A DNA stretch of 33,119 nt from JAJYQH01 sp036261615 (lineage in GTDB: Bacteria > Actinomycetota > Actinomycetes > Propionibacteriales > Propionibacteriaceae): NCBI GenBank assembly GCA_036261615.1, contig DATAKK010000003.1:1-33119 (forward strand), given 5' to 3'. Every line of letters begins with the position of its first letter. The first letter of the stretch is position 1. The position numbers and the translations under genes were made by a program. The notes beneath the pieces were generated by a model. It was not told the origin of the DNA, did not search any database, and was given only the letters and a program-made list of their open reading frames with translations. Shown one piece after another: positions 1 to 9,823 of the stretch.

Positions 1-1661
1 ACCTCCCAGACGGAGGCGACCTCCGCGCGGGCGGCAGCGTCGTGGACGGGGCGACCACCCGGCAGCAGCGCACCCAGCGCACCGGCTTCGAGCGCGCCGC
101 GCTCGCCCGCCCGGCGCGGGATCCACGCGAGGCGCGCGCCCTTGCTCGTGGCGAGGTTGGCGACGGCGGTGAGCGCGCCCGGCGAGGTGGCCAGCCGCTC
201 ACCGACGAGGACGATCCCGCCTGCGGCGAGCGCGGCCTCGGCCGCCTGGCCCGCCTCGGTCGAGCCGAGGGAGCGCAGGACCTCAGCCTCGCGCCCCGGA
301 ACGGCTGGAATGAGCGTGCCGCCCATCTTGACCAGGCCGCGCGACGCGAAGGGCGCGACGGCATACACCTTGGTCTTGTTGCGACGGAAGGCCTTGCGCA
401 GGCGCAGGAAGACGATCGGCGACTCGTCCTCGGGCTCGAAGCTCACCAGCACGACCGTGCCCGCGCGCTGCAGGTCGGTGTAGGTCACCGACTCGGCGAG
501 GCCGCGGCCGGCGACCAGCGACGAGAGGAACCAGGTCTCCTCCTCGGAGATGGCCCGGGCTCGGCAGTCGATGTTGTTGGTGCCGAGCACGCCGCGGGCG
601 AACCGCGCGAACGAGTACGCCGACTCCTGGAGCAGCCGGCCTCCGGTGAGGACGCCGACCGAGGTGCCGGCCGCCGACAGCCCGGCGACGGCGGCGTCGA
701 TCGCCTCGTACCAGCTGGCCGGGACGAGTTCACCGTCGCGCCGGATGAGCGGGGTGGTGACCCGGTCGTCCTGGCGTCCGTAGTAGAAGGCGAACCGGCC
801 CTTGTCGCAGTTCCACTCCTCGTTGACGGCGGGGTCGTTGCCGGCGAGGCGGCGCTTCACCTGGTAGTGCCGGTGGTCGCTGCGCAGCGCGCACCCGGCG
901 GCGCAGTGCTCACAGCTCGTGTCGACGCTCACGAGGTCGAACGGGCGCGCCTGGAAGCGGTAGTCGGCGCTGGTGAGGGCACCGACCGGGCAGATCTGGA
1001 TGACGTTGCCGGAGAAGTACGAGTTGTAGGGGTGGTCCTCGTAGAGGCCCACCTGCTGCAGGGCGCCGCGCTCGACGAGGGCGATGAACGGGTCGCCCGA
1101 GATCTGCTCGCTGAACCGGGTGCAGCGGGCGCACAGCACGCAGCGCTCGCGGTCGAGCAGCACCTGGGCGCTGATGCTCACCGGCTTCGGGAACGTGCGC
1201 TTGAGGCCGTTGTAGCGGCTCTCGCCGTACCCGTGCGACAGCGACTGGTTCTGCAGCGGGCACTCCCCGCCCTTGTCACAGATCGGGCAGTCGAGCGGGT
1301 GGTTGATGAGGAGGAACTCGAGCATGCCCTCCTGGGCCTTGCGGGCGACCGGGGAACTGAGCTGGGTGTTCACCTTCATCCCCGCCGCGACCTCGATCGT
1401 GCACGAGGCCTGCGGCTTGGGGAACCCGCGGCCGTTGCCGGCGTCCGGGATGTCGACCATGCACTGGCGGCAGGCGCCGACCGGGTCGAGCAGCGGGTGG
1501 TCGCAGAACCGCGGGATGGCGATGCCGAGCTGCTCGGCGGCCCGGATGACGAGGGTGCCCTTGGGCACGCTCACCTCGATCCCATCGATGGTGAGCGACA
1601 CCATCTCCGGGTTCGGCTCCACCTCGGTGCCCGGGGTGGGCTTGCTGGTGTCAACACTCAT
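1..1661 (-). CDS. nuoG: NADH-quinone oxidoreductase subunit G (3' end outside window)
   Basis: Large Fe-S subunit of the peripheral arm of complex I, which carries electrons from NuoF/NuoE towards quinone. The first 553 codons are present and the gene continues past the left edge. The ATG at 1661 overlaps the nuoF stop as ATGA. Visible cluster ligands are C53, C64, C67 and C87 (2Fe-2S, N1b), H121-C125-C128-C134 (His-ligated N5), and C174-C177-C180 with C224 (N4). C250-C253-C257 followed after 27 residues by C285 gives the C-x2-C-x3-C-x27-C signature of the extra N7 cluster, found only in some bacterial NuoG proteins. The remaining sequence matches the start of the molybdopterin-oxidoreductase-like domain. 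Family identity is certain; the C-terminal half cannot be judged. Confidence 0.97.
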   Translation of the reverse strand, partial: MSVDTSKPTPGTEVEPNPEMVSLTIDGIEVSVPKGTLVIRAAEQLGIAIPRFCDHPLLDPVGACRQCMVDIPDAGNGRGFPKPQASCTIEVAAGMKVNTQLSSPVARKAQEGMLEFLLINHPLDCPICDKGGECPLQNQSLSHGYGESRYNGLKRTFPKPVSISAQVLLDRERCVLCARCTRFSEQISGDPFIALVERGALQQVGLYEDHPYNSYFSGNVIQICPVGALTSADYRFQARPFDLVSVDTSCEHCAAGCALRSDHRHYQVKRRLAGNDPAVNEEWNCDKGRFAFYYGRQDDRVTTPLIRRDGELVPASWYEAIDAAVAGLSAAGTSVGVLTGGRLLQESAYSFARFARGVLGTNNIDCRARAISEEETWFLSSLVAGRGLAESVTYTDLQRAGTVVLVSFEPEDESPIVFLRLRKAFRRNKTKVYAVAPFASRGLVKMGGTLIPAVPGREAEVLRSLGSTEAGQAAEAALAAGGIVLVGERLATSPGALTAVANLATSKGARLAWIPRRAGERGALEAGALGALLPGGRPVHDAAARAEVASVWE

Positions 1662-3001
1662 GCGTGTGCCTCCACGGCGACTCGCGACCCGGTGGTCGAC
1701 GACGGCGCTGCGAACAGCGCGCTCTTCTCATAGGGGAACAGCTCCCAGGCGGGGGTGTGGTAGCCGGCCTCGAACTCCTCGCGGAAGTGCTTCACCGCGC
1801 TGGTGACGCAGGCCACCGCCCCGTCGGCGAGGGCGCAGAAGCTGCGGCCGCCGATGTTGTCGCAGATGTCGAGCATCTTCTCGACGTCGCCCTCCTCGGC
1901 GGTGCCCGCCTCGAAGCGCATGAGCATCTGCACCAGCCACCACGTGCCCTCACGGCAGGGTGTGCACTTGCCGCACGACTCGTGCTTGTAGAACTCGACC
2001 CAGCGAAGCGTGGTGCGCACCACCGAGGTCGTCTCGTCGAAGCACTGCAGCGCCTTGGTGCCGAGCATGCTGCCCGCGCCGGCCATCGACTCGTAGTCGA
2101 GGGGCAGGTCGAGGTTGTCGGGGGTGAGGATCGGCGTCGACGACCCGCCGGGGGTGAAGAACTTGAGCTCGTGGCCCTCGCGGATGCCGCCGGCCAGCTC
2201 GAGCAGCTGGCGCAGGGTGATGCCCATCGGCGCCTCGAACTGCCCGGGGTTGCGCACGTGGCCGGACAGCGAATAGAGGGTGTAGCCCTTGCTCTTCTCG
2301 GTGCCCATCGAGGCGAACCAGGTGGAGCCGTTGAGCACGATCGCAGGCACCGAGCTGATCGACTCGACGTTGTTGATCACGGTCGGGCTCGCGTAGAGGC
2401 CGGCCACCGCGGGGAACGGCGGACGCAGGCGGGGCTGGCCGCGGCGTCCCTCGAGCGAGTCGAGCAGCGCCGTCTCCTCGCCGCAGATGTAGGCCCCGGC
2501 CCCCGAATGGACGATGATCTCGAGGTCGTAGCCGGTGCCGAGGATGTTCTTCCCGGCGTAGCCGGCGGAGTAGGCCTCGCGCACCGCCTGCTGGACCCGG
2601 CGGATGACGTGCAGCACCTCGCCGCGGATGTAGATGAAGGCGGTGTGCACGCCGATGGCGTAGGAGCTGATGATGACGCCCTCGACGAGGGTGTGCGGCG
2701 AGGCGAGCATGAGCGGCATGTCCTTGCACGTGCCCGGCTCGGACTCGTCACCGTTGACGACGAGGTACTTGGGGTTCGGGTTGTTCTGCGGGACGAACGA
2801 CCACTTCATCCCGGTGGGGAAGCCCGCTCCCCCGCGTCCGCGCAGCTGGGAGTCCTTGACGACGCCCATGACGTCGGCGGGGCTCATCGCGAGCGCCTTC
2901 CGGAGCGCCCGGTAGCCGCCGCGGCGCTCGTAGTTGGTGATCTTCCAGGCCCGCTCGTCGGCCCAGTTGGCCGACATGACGGGGGTGAGCAGGTCGGTCA
3001 C
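1658..3001 (-). CDS. nuoF: NADH-quinone oxidoreductase subunit F (NADH/FMN-binding)
   Basis: Subunit of complex I that oxidises NADH through FMN and the N3 cluster. The 447-residue length is normal. The glycine-rich nucleotide loop RGRGGAGFPTG lies at 54-64, VNGDESEPG at 82-90, and the FMN-side ICGEETALL at 172-180. The N3 4Fe-4S ligands are C343, C346 and C349 (ESCGKCTPC) plus C389. The start is a GTG at 3001 that overlaps the nuoE stop as GTGA, and the stop overlaps the nuoG ATG, so translation of the three genes is probably coupled. Nothing looks broken. Confidence 0.98.
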   Translation of the reverse strand: MTDLLTPVMSANWADERAWKITNYERRGGYRALRKALAMSPADVMGVVKDSQLRGRGGAGFPTGMKWSFVPQNNPNPKYLVVNGDESEPGTCKDMPLMLASPHTLVEGVIISSYAIGVHTAFIYIRGEVLHVIRRVQQAVREAYSAGYAGKNILGTGYDLEIIVHSGAGAYICGEETALLDSLEGRRGQPRLRPPFPAVAGLYASPTVINNVESISSVPAIVLNGSTWFASMGTEKSKGYTLYSLSGHVRNPGQFEAPMGITLRQLLELAGGIREGHELKFFTPGGSSTPILTPDNLDLPLDYESMAGAGSMLGTKALQCFDETTSVVRTTLRWVEFYKHESCGKCTPCREGTWWLVQMLMRFEAGTAEEGDVEKMLDICDNIGGRSFCALADGAVACVTSAVKHFREEFEAGYHTPAWELFPYEKSALFAAPSSTTGSRVAVEAHA

Positions 3002-3737
3002 TTCGACTCCTCCTCTGCCGGGGCGGCGATGGCGGCCGGGTCGGGCGCGTGCCAGCCGTGGTCCTGGGCGATGCGCAGGCCGAGCAGGGAGGCGTCCCCC
3101 GCCGTCGGGCCCTCGTCGGCGCGGCCGTCGGGGAACCCGGCGATGACCCGTTCGGCCTCGCGCCAGCTGGTGATCGTGGCGCCCCGGGTGGAGCGGACCT
3201 CCTGGCCCGAGATCAGCTCGTCGATCAGTTCGTCGGCCTTCGCCGGGGTCATGTTGTCCATGAACTCCCAGTTGACGGTCATGATCGGTGCGAAGTCACA
3301 GGCCGCGTTGCACTCGATCCGCTCGAGGCTGATGCTGCCGTCGGCCGTGGTCTCGCCCTCGTGGATGCCGAGCTTGTGCTCGCAGTGCTCGAGCAGGATG
3401 TCGCCGCCCATGACGGCGCACAGCGCGGTGGTGCAGACCCCGATGTGGTGGGTGCCGCCCGGACGCCGCCGGTACATCGTGTAGAACGTGGCCACCCCGC
3501 TCACCTGGGCGGTGCTGATGCCGAGCAGGTCGGCGCAGACCTCGATCCCCCGCGGGGAGACCCGGCCGTCGACCGACTGCACGAGGTGCAGCATCGGCAG
3601 CAACGCCGAGCGCGGCTGCGGGTAGCGGGCGGCCAGCTGGGCGAGCTCCTCGATGGTCTTCTCGTCGATGCTGGTCGACTGGTCGTCCATGTCGACCCCA
3701 CCCGAGGTGGGGAAGAAGCTCGTGAACTCGTGACCGC

Positions 3738-3741
<4 letters not shown>
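2998..3741 (-). CDS. nuoE: NADH-quinone oxidoreductase subunit E (24 kDa, thioredoxin-like 2Fe-2S)
   Basis: Thioredoxin-like ferredoxin subunit that binds the N1a cluster and docks on NuoF. The ligands are C103 and C108 (CTTALC) and C144 and C148 (ECNAACDFAP), with the expected C-x4-C and C-x3-C spacing. The protein is 247 residues, longer than the roughly 165-residue E. coli NuoE. The excess is a poorly conserved N-terminus and an acidic, Ala/Pro-rich C-terminal tail after about residue 190. GTG at 3741 overlaps the nuoD stop (GTGA). A later ATG at residue 18 (MDDQ) is an alternative start, but the overlap favours the GTG. Confidence 0.97.
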
Positions 3742-5083
<1,342 letters not shown>

Positions 5084-5084
<1 letters not shown>

Positions 5085-5899
5085 CAGTTGTACGTCCTCC
5101 GCTGGTCGGGTGGCGGCACGGTGGCGCCCTTGTACTCCACCGGGATGCCGCCGAGCGGGTAGTCCTTGCGCTGGGGGTGCCCCTCCCAGTCGTCCGGCAT
5201 GAGGATGCGGGTGAGGGCCGGGTGACCGTCGAAGACGATCCCGAACATGTCCCACGTCTCGCGCTCGTGCCAGTCGGCCATCGGGTAGGTGGGCACGACC
5301 GACGGGATGTGGGGGTCGGCCTCGGACACCGACACCTCGAGGCGGATCCGCCGGTTGTGGGTGATCGAGAGCAGGTGGTAGACGGCGTGCAGCTCGGCGC
5401 CGGCGTCGTCCGGGTAGTGGACGCCGGAGACGCTCACGCACACCTCGAACCGCAGCATCGCGTCGTCGCGCAGCTGCTTGACGAGCGCGGGGAGCTCCTC
5501 GGGGCGCACGTGGAAGGTGATCTCGCCGCGGTCGACGACGATCCGGCCGGTGCTGAAGTGCGGCACCAGTTCGCCCATCCGGGACGCCACCGCGTCGAAC
5601 CAGCCGCCGAAGGGCGGCTCGGTGCCGGCGGGCATCTCGACGACCCGGCGGATGCCGCCGTAGCCGGAGGTGTCGCCGGTGCCCCGGCTCCACATGCCGT
5701 CGCGGCGTCCGATGGCCTCGGCGCCGGTGTCGTAACTGACCGGGCTGAGCTCCTCGGAGGGCTGGGCGTCCTCGCGCTCGACGCCCGCCTTCGGGGCGGC
5801 CTCCGGCTCGGTCACGCGGTCGGAGATCGTCTTGCTCTCCTCGCTCACATCCTTCTCGCCCGGTGCCGGGGCTCCGGAGCCGGATGCCTGATCGCTCAT
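5084..5899 (-). CDS. nuoC: NADH-quinone oxidoreductase subunit C (30 kDa)
   Basis: Peripheral-arm structural subunit at the NuoB/NuoD interface. The 271 residues end with the family signature HERETWDMFGIVFDGHP and the RKDYPLGG segment that contacts NuoD. The first 60 or so residues are acidic and rich in Glu, Ser, Ala and Pro, look disordered, and are not part of the conserved domain. The ATG at 5899 overlaps the nuoB stop (ATGA). NuoC and NuoD are separate genes here, not fused as in E. coli. Confidence 0.97.
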
Positions 5900-6450
5900 C
5901 GCATGAGGCCCTTCATCTCGTGGGTCGCCGGCGCCACCAGGGCCGCCTGCTCCGCCTCCTCGTGCGCCCGCTTCATGTCCGCGCCGATCGGCATGTGCTG
6001 GATCTGCTGGCGCAGCTTGAACATCGCGTCGATGAGCATGTCCGGGCGCGGTGGGCAGCCGGGGATGTACATGTCGACGGGGAGGAAGTGGTCGCAGCCC
6101 TGCACGACCGCGTAGTTGTTGAACATGCCGCCGCTGCTCGCGCACACGCCCATGGCGATGACGAACTTGGGGTTGGGCATCTGGTCGTAGACCTGGCGCA
6201 CGACCGGGGCCATCTTCTGGCTCACCCGGCCGGACACGATCATGAGGTCGGCCTGGCGCGGCGACGCGCGGAAGACCTCCTGCCCCCAGCGTCCGGCGTC
6301 GAAGCGCGGGGCGCCGTAGGACATCATCTCGATGGCGCAGCAGGCGAGGCCCATGGTGGCCGGCCAGAAGGACGCCTGGCGCATCCAGCCGACGATGCCC
6401 TCGACTGTGGTGAGCAGAACCCCGGTGGGGAGCTTCTCTTCGATTCCCAT
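5896..6450 (-). CDS. nuoB: NADH-quinone oxidoreductase subunit B (cluster N2)
   Basis: Carries the terminal N2 4Fe-4S cluster that passes electrons to menaquinone. All four ligands are present: tandem C37-C38 (GLACCAIEMM), C103 (GVCASSGG) and C132 (IPGCPPRP). Their spacing (66 and 29 residues) equals that of E. coli NuoB. The protein has 184 residues. The ATG at 6450 lies 23 bp after the nuoA stop, with an AAGGA-like ribosome site upstream; it is the only non-overlapping junction among nuoA-G. Confidence 0.98.
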   Translation of the reverse strand: MGIEEKLPTGVLLTTVEGIVGWMRQASFWPATMGLACCAIEMMSYGAPRFDAGRWGQEVFRASPRQADLMIVSGRVSQKMAPVVRQVYDQMPNPKFVIAMGVCASSGGMFNNYAVVQGCDHFLPVDMYIPGCPPRPDMLIDAMFKLRQQIQHMPIGADMKRAHEEAEQAALVAPATHEMKGLMR

Positions 6451-6473
6451 ATCTGGTGGAGTCCTTCCGTTCC

Positions 6474-6836
6474 TCAGTCCCAGGTGAGTCCGCCGCGCCG
6501 CAGCACGTAGACGTAGGCGATGAACACGGTGGCCACGAACAGCACCATCTCGACCAGGGCGAACGCCCCCAGCCGGTTGAAGCTCACGGCCCACGGGATG
6601 AGGAACACGATTTCGATATCGAAGACGATGAACAGCATCGCGGTGATGTAGTACTTCACCGGGAAGCGGCCACCGCCGGTGGGCTGCGGCGTGGGCTGGA
6701 TGCCGCACTCGTACTTGTCGTATTTGGCCCGGTTGTAGCGCTTCGGCCCGACGTTGAGGCTCAGTGCCACCGAGACGAGGATGAACAGAGCCGACAAGAT
6801 GATCATCCCGAGGATCGGGATGTAGGCGTTGCTCAC
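6474..6836 (-). CDS. nuoA: NADH-quinone oxidoreductase subunit A (membrane)
   Basis: Small membrane subunit of complex I at the junction with the peripheral arm. The 120 residues form three transmembrane helices (about 8-28, 64-84 and 91-111). The conserved loop contains KYECG and is followed by FDIEIVFLIPWA, whose acidic residues belong to the proton/quinone coupling region. The GTG start at 6836 overlaps the stop of an 18-codon upstream ORF (GTGA), and AAGGG lies a few bases further upstream. Confidence 0.97.
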   Translation of the reverse strand: MSNAYIPILGMIILSALFILVSVALSLNVGPKRYNRAKYDKYECGIQPTPQPTGGGRFPVKYYITAMLFIVFDIEIVFLIPWAVSFNRLGAFALVEMVLFVATVFIAYVYVLRRGGLTWD

Positions 6837-6889
6837 TGCGATCCGCCCTTTCGGATACGGGTTTCGGTGCCCGGTTCGTAGGTGCCCAT
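6833..6889 (-). CDS. 18-codon leader ORF translationally coupled to nuoA
   Basis: A short reading frame, ATG 6889 to TGA 6833, encoding MGTYEPGTETRIRKGGSQ. It has the best Shine-Dalgarno sequence of the nuo region: AGGAG on the minus strand with six bases before the ATG. Its stop overlaps the nuoA GTG as GTGA, the same coupling used through the operon. It starts 23 bp after the reductase stop. No membrane segment or known motif is present. It may only deliver ribosomes to the weak nuoA GTG start, or it may be a real small protein. Existence as an ORF is certain; translation is inference. Confidence 0.5.
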   Translation of the reverse strand: MGTYEPGTETRIRKGGSQ

Positions 6890-6912
6890 TGTTGTCTCCT
6901 CGCCACTGACGC

Positions 6913-8166
6913 TCATGCGGGCGGCACGATTCTGGTCAGGGTGTTGATGGACAGGTCCATCCAGTCACCACCACGCCTGTCGGTCAAATTGGCGAGCAGC
7001 TTGTGGACCAGCTGCATGAGGGTACGCCTCGGCAGGCCGTACTTGACGCAGACCCGCATGATCATCGGATTCCCGATCAGCCGGGCGAACACGTGGCCCA
7101 GGCGGAAGTAGCCGCCGAAGGCACTGGTGAGGTGGGTCGCGTAACCCGCGAGGGCCCGTTCGGCCGCCGGCGTCCCGATGCCCCGGGAGTGGGCCTCGGC
7201 GATCGCGTCGGCCGCAATCTCGGCGGCCTCGAGGGCGTAGTCGATGCCCTCGCCGTTGAACGGGTTGACCATGCCGCCGGCGTCCCCGACGAGCAGCAGG
7301 CCCCGGCTGTAGGCGGGCTTGCGGTCGAAGCCCATGGGGAGCGCGGCGCCGCGGATCTGGCCGATGCGGTTCTCGTCGGTGAGCTCCCACTCGGGCGGCG
7401 TGGCTGCGAGCCACCGGCGCAGCATCTCGCGGTAGTCGGTCTTGCCGAAGGAGTCGGAGGTGCTGAGGATGCCGAGGCCGACGTTCACCACGCCGTTGCC
7501 CAGCGGGAAGATCCAGCCGTAGCCGGGGAGGACGTTGGACTTGCCCGGCTCGCCGTCCCACAGCTCCAGCCAGGACTCCATGTAGTGGTCGTCGCCCCGC
7601 GGGCTGCGGTAGTAGGCGCGCACGGCCACGCCCATCGGCCGGGTGTCGAGCTTCTGCACGCCCATGGCGACGCCGAGGCGGGAGGAGACGCCGTCGGCGG
7701 CGACCACCACCGGGGCCCGGTACTCCTCGCCCGCCTTGGTGCGGACGCCGGCGATGCGCCCGTCGTCCGCGAGGATCGGCGCGACGACGTTGGCCCCCTC
7801 GACGAGGGTGGCCCCGCACGCCTGCGCGTGCCGGGCGAGCTTCTCGTCGAGTTCCATCCGCGAGCACGTGAGCCCGAAGTTGGGGAAGTCGGTGAGGTCG
7901 GGCCACGGCATGACCAGGTCGGTGGTGCCGCCGCCGGTGACCTTGAGCCCGTCGTTGCGGTGGAAGCCGTTGGCCGGGGTGATGTCGACGCCGAGCTTGG
8001 TGAGGGCGCGCACGGCGCGCGGGGTGAGGCCGTCGCCGCAGATCTTGTCGCGCGGGAAGGTCGCCTTCTCGAGCAGGATGACCGACAGGCCCCGGCGGGC
8101 GAGGTTGGCCGCGGTCGCGGAACCACCGGGCCCGGCGCCCACGACGATGACGTCGGCGTCTGGCAT
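6913..8166 (-). CDS. Geranylgeranyl reductase family flavoprotein, probable menaquinone tail reductase (MenJ-like)
   Basis: FAD-dependent reductase of the geranylgeranyl reductase family, 417 residues. The N-terminal Rossmann motif VIVVGAGPGGSATA is at about 6-19, followed by the family segment DKICGDGLTPRAV. The second FAD motif, LLVGDAGGMVNPFNGEGIDYA, lies near residue 285. The ATG at 8166 has GGGAG eight bases upstream; the open frame continues to 8424 without homology. In mycobacteria a member (MenJ, Rv0561c) reduces one isoprene unit of the menaquinone tail. The position here, at the head of the nuo operon and close to men genes, supports that role by inference. Reduction of another polyprenyl substrate, such as a carotenoid or lipid precursor, cannot be excluded. 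Confidence 0.85.
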   Translation of the reverse strand: MPDADVIVVGAGPGGSATAANLARRGLSVILLEKATFPRDKICGDGLTPRAVRALTKLGVDITPANGFHRNDGLKVTGGGTTDLVMPWPDLTDFPNFGLTCSRMELDEKLARHAQACGATLVEGANVVAPILADDGRIAGVRTKAGEEYRAPVVVAADGVSSRLGVAMGVQKLDTRPMGVAVRAYYRSPRGDDHYMESWLELWDGEPGKSNVLPGYGWIFPLGNGVVNVGLGILSTSDSFGKTDYREMLRRWLAATPPEWELTDENRIGQIRGAALPMGFDRKPAYSRGLLLVGDAGGMVNPFNGEGIDYALEAAEIAADAIAEAHSRGIGTPAAERALAGYATHLTSAFGGYFRLGHVFARLIGNPMIMRVCVKYGLPRRTLMQLVHKLLANLTDRRGGDWMDLSINTLTRIVPPA

Positions 8167-8264
8167 GCAGCGGCTCCCGGTGCGGAGGTGTGGGGGCTGA
8201 TCGCGACGGCGTCCGGCCATGTCGGCGCGGGGGCGCCGCACGATCAACGGGTCTGGCTCGCCTG

Positions 8265-8295
8265 AGTCTAGGCCTATCGGCGCCGTCTTCCTCAA
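8265..8295 (-). promoter_or_regulatory. Candidate promoter for the reductase-nuo operon
   Basis: On the minus strand TTGAGG (8295-8290) precedes TAGACT (8270-8265) with a 19-bp spacer, about 100 bp before the ATG at 8166. The hexamers fit the actinobacterial housekeeping pattern, but the spacer is long. This is the only plausible promoter I see in the region. Confidence 0.3.
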
Positions 8296-8362
8296 CCCGG
8301 GTCGGGCATGGCGACCCGCGGGCAACTTCGGGCCACGGTTACGGTCCGGCGTTCGAGGCGGA

Positions 8363-8368
8363 TACCAT
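8363..8368 (+). promoter_or_regulatory. -10 element TACCAT for leaderless menF start
   Basis: TACCAT ends exactly six bases before the GTG at 8375. The same distance separates a TAnnnT hexamer from the GTG start of menG, the ArsB-like gene and the APH-like gene in this window. Such spacing would place the transcript start at the GTG itself. No convincing -35 is seen. Confidence 0.45.
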
Positions 8369-8374
8369 GCCGAG

Positions 8375-9622
8375 GTGCTCGTGAACCCTGGGGAGACGCG
8401 CCGGCTGGCCCGCACCGTCCGCATCGACGATCCGGGCCCCCTCGACCGTTACCTCGGGTCGGCCGGCGACTGCGCGTTCCTCTCCCAAGGGCAGGGGCTC
8501 ATCGGCCTGGGGACGCTGGCCCGTTTCGACACCGACAGCCTCGACGCCGCCGACATCTGGTGGCAGGAGTTCTGCGCGAGCCTCGAGCACGAGACCGAGC
8601 TGCCCGACCTTCCCGGCGTCGGCCCGATCGCGTTCGGCACCTTCCTCTTCGACCCCGACAGCTCGGCGGACCAGTCGACGCTCATCGTCCCCCAGGTGGT
8701 CATCGGACGCCGCGCGAACGTCAGCTGGATGACGACGATCGGTATCGGCAGCCTGCCGAAGGCCGAACTCCCCCACCCCTCGGCCGCCGCGCCGAGTCCC
8801 GGCATGGTGTCGTGGGCCGACGGCGCGATGCCAGGTCCGGTGTGGGAGACGATGGTCGGCGAGGCCGTCGAGTACATCCGCCGCGGGGTGGTCGAGAAGG
8901 TCGTGCTGGCGCGTGACATGCTCGTCCGCGCCAACGAGCCGATCGAGCCCGGGTTCCTCGTCCGGCGGCTGCGCGCCGAGTACCCGCAGACCTGGACCTA
9001 CCTCGTCGACGGGATGGTGGGCGCCACCCCCGAGCTGCTCGTCGAGCGCCGCCGCGGGCTCATCACCTCGCGCGTGCTGGCCGGCACCGTCCGGCGCGCG
9101 GACGCCAACGCCGGCGTGGGCCAGCTGAGCGCCCAGCTCATCGCGTCCGACAAGGACCGCCGCGAGCACGCCTACGCCGCCCAGTCGGTCGCCGAGACGC
9201 TGCGGCCGTACGTGACGGCGATGAACGTTCCCCCGGCGCCCTACGTGCTGGAGCTCCCCAACGTGCTGCACCTGGCGACCGACGTCACCGCGGTGGCCGA
9301 CGAACAGATCTCGTCGCTGGCGCTGGCGCAGGCCATCCACCCGACCGCCGCGGTCTGCGGCACCCCCCGGGAGGCCGCCCGCCAGCTCATCGCGGAGCTC
9401 GAGTCGATGGACCGGGGACGCTACGCCGGCCCCGTGGGATGGATCGACATGACCGGCGACGGCCAGTGGGCCGTGGCGCTTCGGGGCGGCCAGCTGAGCC
9501 GGGTCGACCCCCACGAGATCCAGGTGTTCGCCGGTTGCGGGATCGTCGCCGACTCCGTGCCCGAGGACGAACTCCTCGAGTCGGTGGCCAAGTTCATCCC
9601 CATGCGCGACGCACTGTCCTGA
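8375..9622 (+). CDS. menF: Isochorismate synthase
   Basis: Converts chorismate to isochorismate, the first step of menaquinone synthesis. The 415-residue protein has a poorly conserved N-terminus and a C-terminal chorismate-binding domain (about 155-412). Visible family segments are EKVVLAR at 174-180, SRVLAGTVRR at 232-241, SDKDRREH at 258-265 and FAGCGIVADSVPEDEL at 385-400. Start choice is GTG 8375 because of TACCAT six bases before it; GTG 8381, with GAGG five bases upstream, is nearly as good. The enzyme family also includes salicylate and anthranilate synthases, but the men genes nearby make isochorismate synthase the best reading. Confidence 0.9.
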   Translation: MLVNPGETRRLARTVRIDDPGPLDRYLGSAGDCAFLSQGQGLIGLGTLARFDTDSLDAADIWWQEFCASLEHETELPDLPGVGPIAFGTFLFDPDSSADQSTLIVPQVVIGRRANVSWMTTIGIGSLPKAELPHPSAAAPSPGMVSWADGAMPGPVWETMVGEAVEYIRRGVVEKVVLARDMLVRANEPIEPGFLVRRLRAEYPQTWTYLVDGMVGATPELLVERRRGLITSRVLAGTVRRADANAGVGQLSAQLIASDKDRREHAYAAQSVAETLRPYVTAMNVPPAPYVLELPNVLHLATDVTAVADEQISSLALAQAIHPTAAVCGTPREAARQLIAELESMDRGRYAGPVGWIDMTGDGQWAVALRGGQLSRVDPHEIQVFAGCGIVADSVPEDELLESVAKFIPMRDALS

Positions 9623-9674
9623 GCGTCCCGGCGTCCGGGCCCAGCGGCCGGCGTCCCGGCGTCCCGCTTCCCCC

Positions 9675-9755
9675 GGCGTACGACCCGTCCGCTCCGGCGT
9701 ACAAGATGACTGTTTGCGGCCCACATCTCGTACGCCGTGAGTCATCTCGTACGCC
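9675..9755. repeat. 81-bp intergenic repeat, copy A (GGCGTAC element)
   Basis: Lies between the convergent 3' ends of menF and the ABC permease gene. It contains two GGCGTAC words on its left half and two CATCTCGTACGCC words on its right half, so it folds as nested inverted repeats. The reverse complement of 15809-15889 has the same length and agrees at about 74 of 81 positions. A further GTACGCC occurs at 9793-9799. The differences concentrate in the central loop. Confidence 0.8.
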
Positions 9756-9823
9756 GCGCGAACCAGGCCGCCCGACCCCCGGCGCAGGTCAAGTACGCCG
9801 CCAAGGCCTCCCCCGGACGCCGG

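Noticed and set aside
42..1733. A 563-codon plus-strand frame opposite nuoG
   Set aside because: Antisense to a gene with all cluster ligands; low-complexity composition and no recognisable domain.
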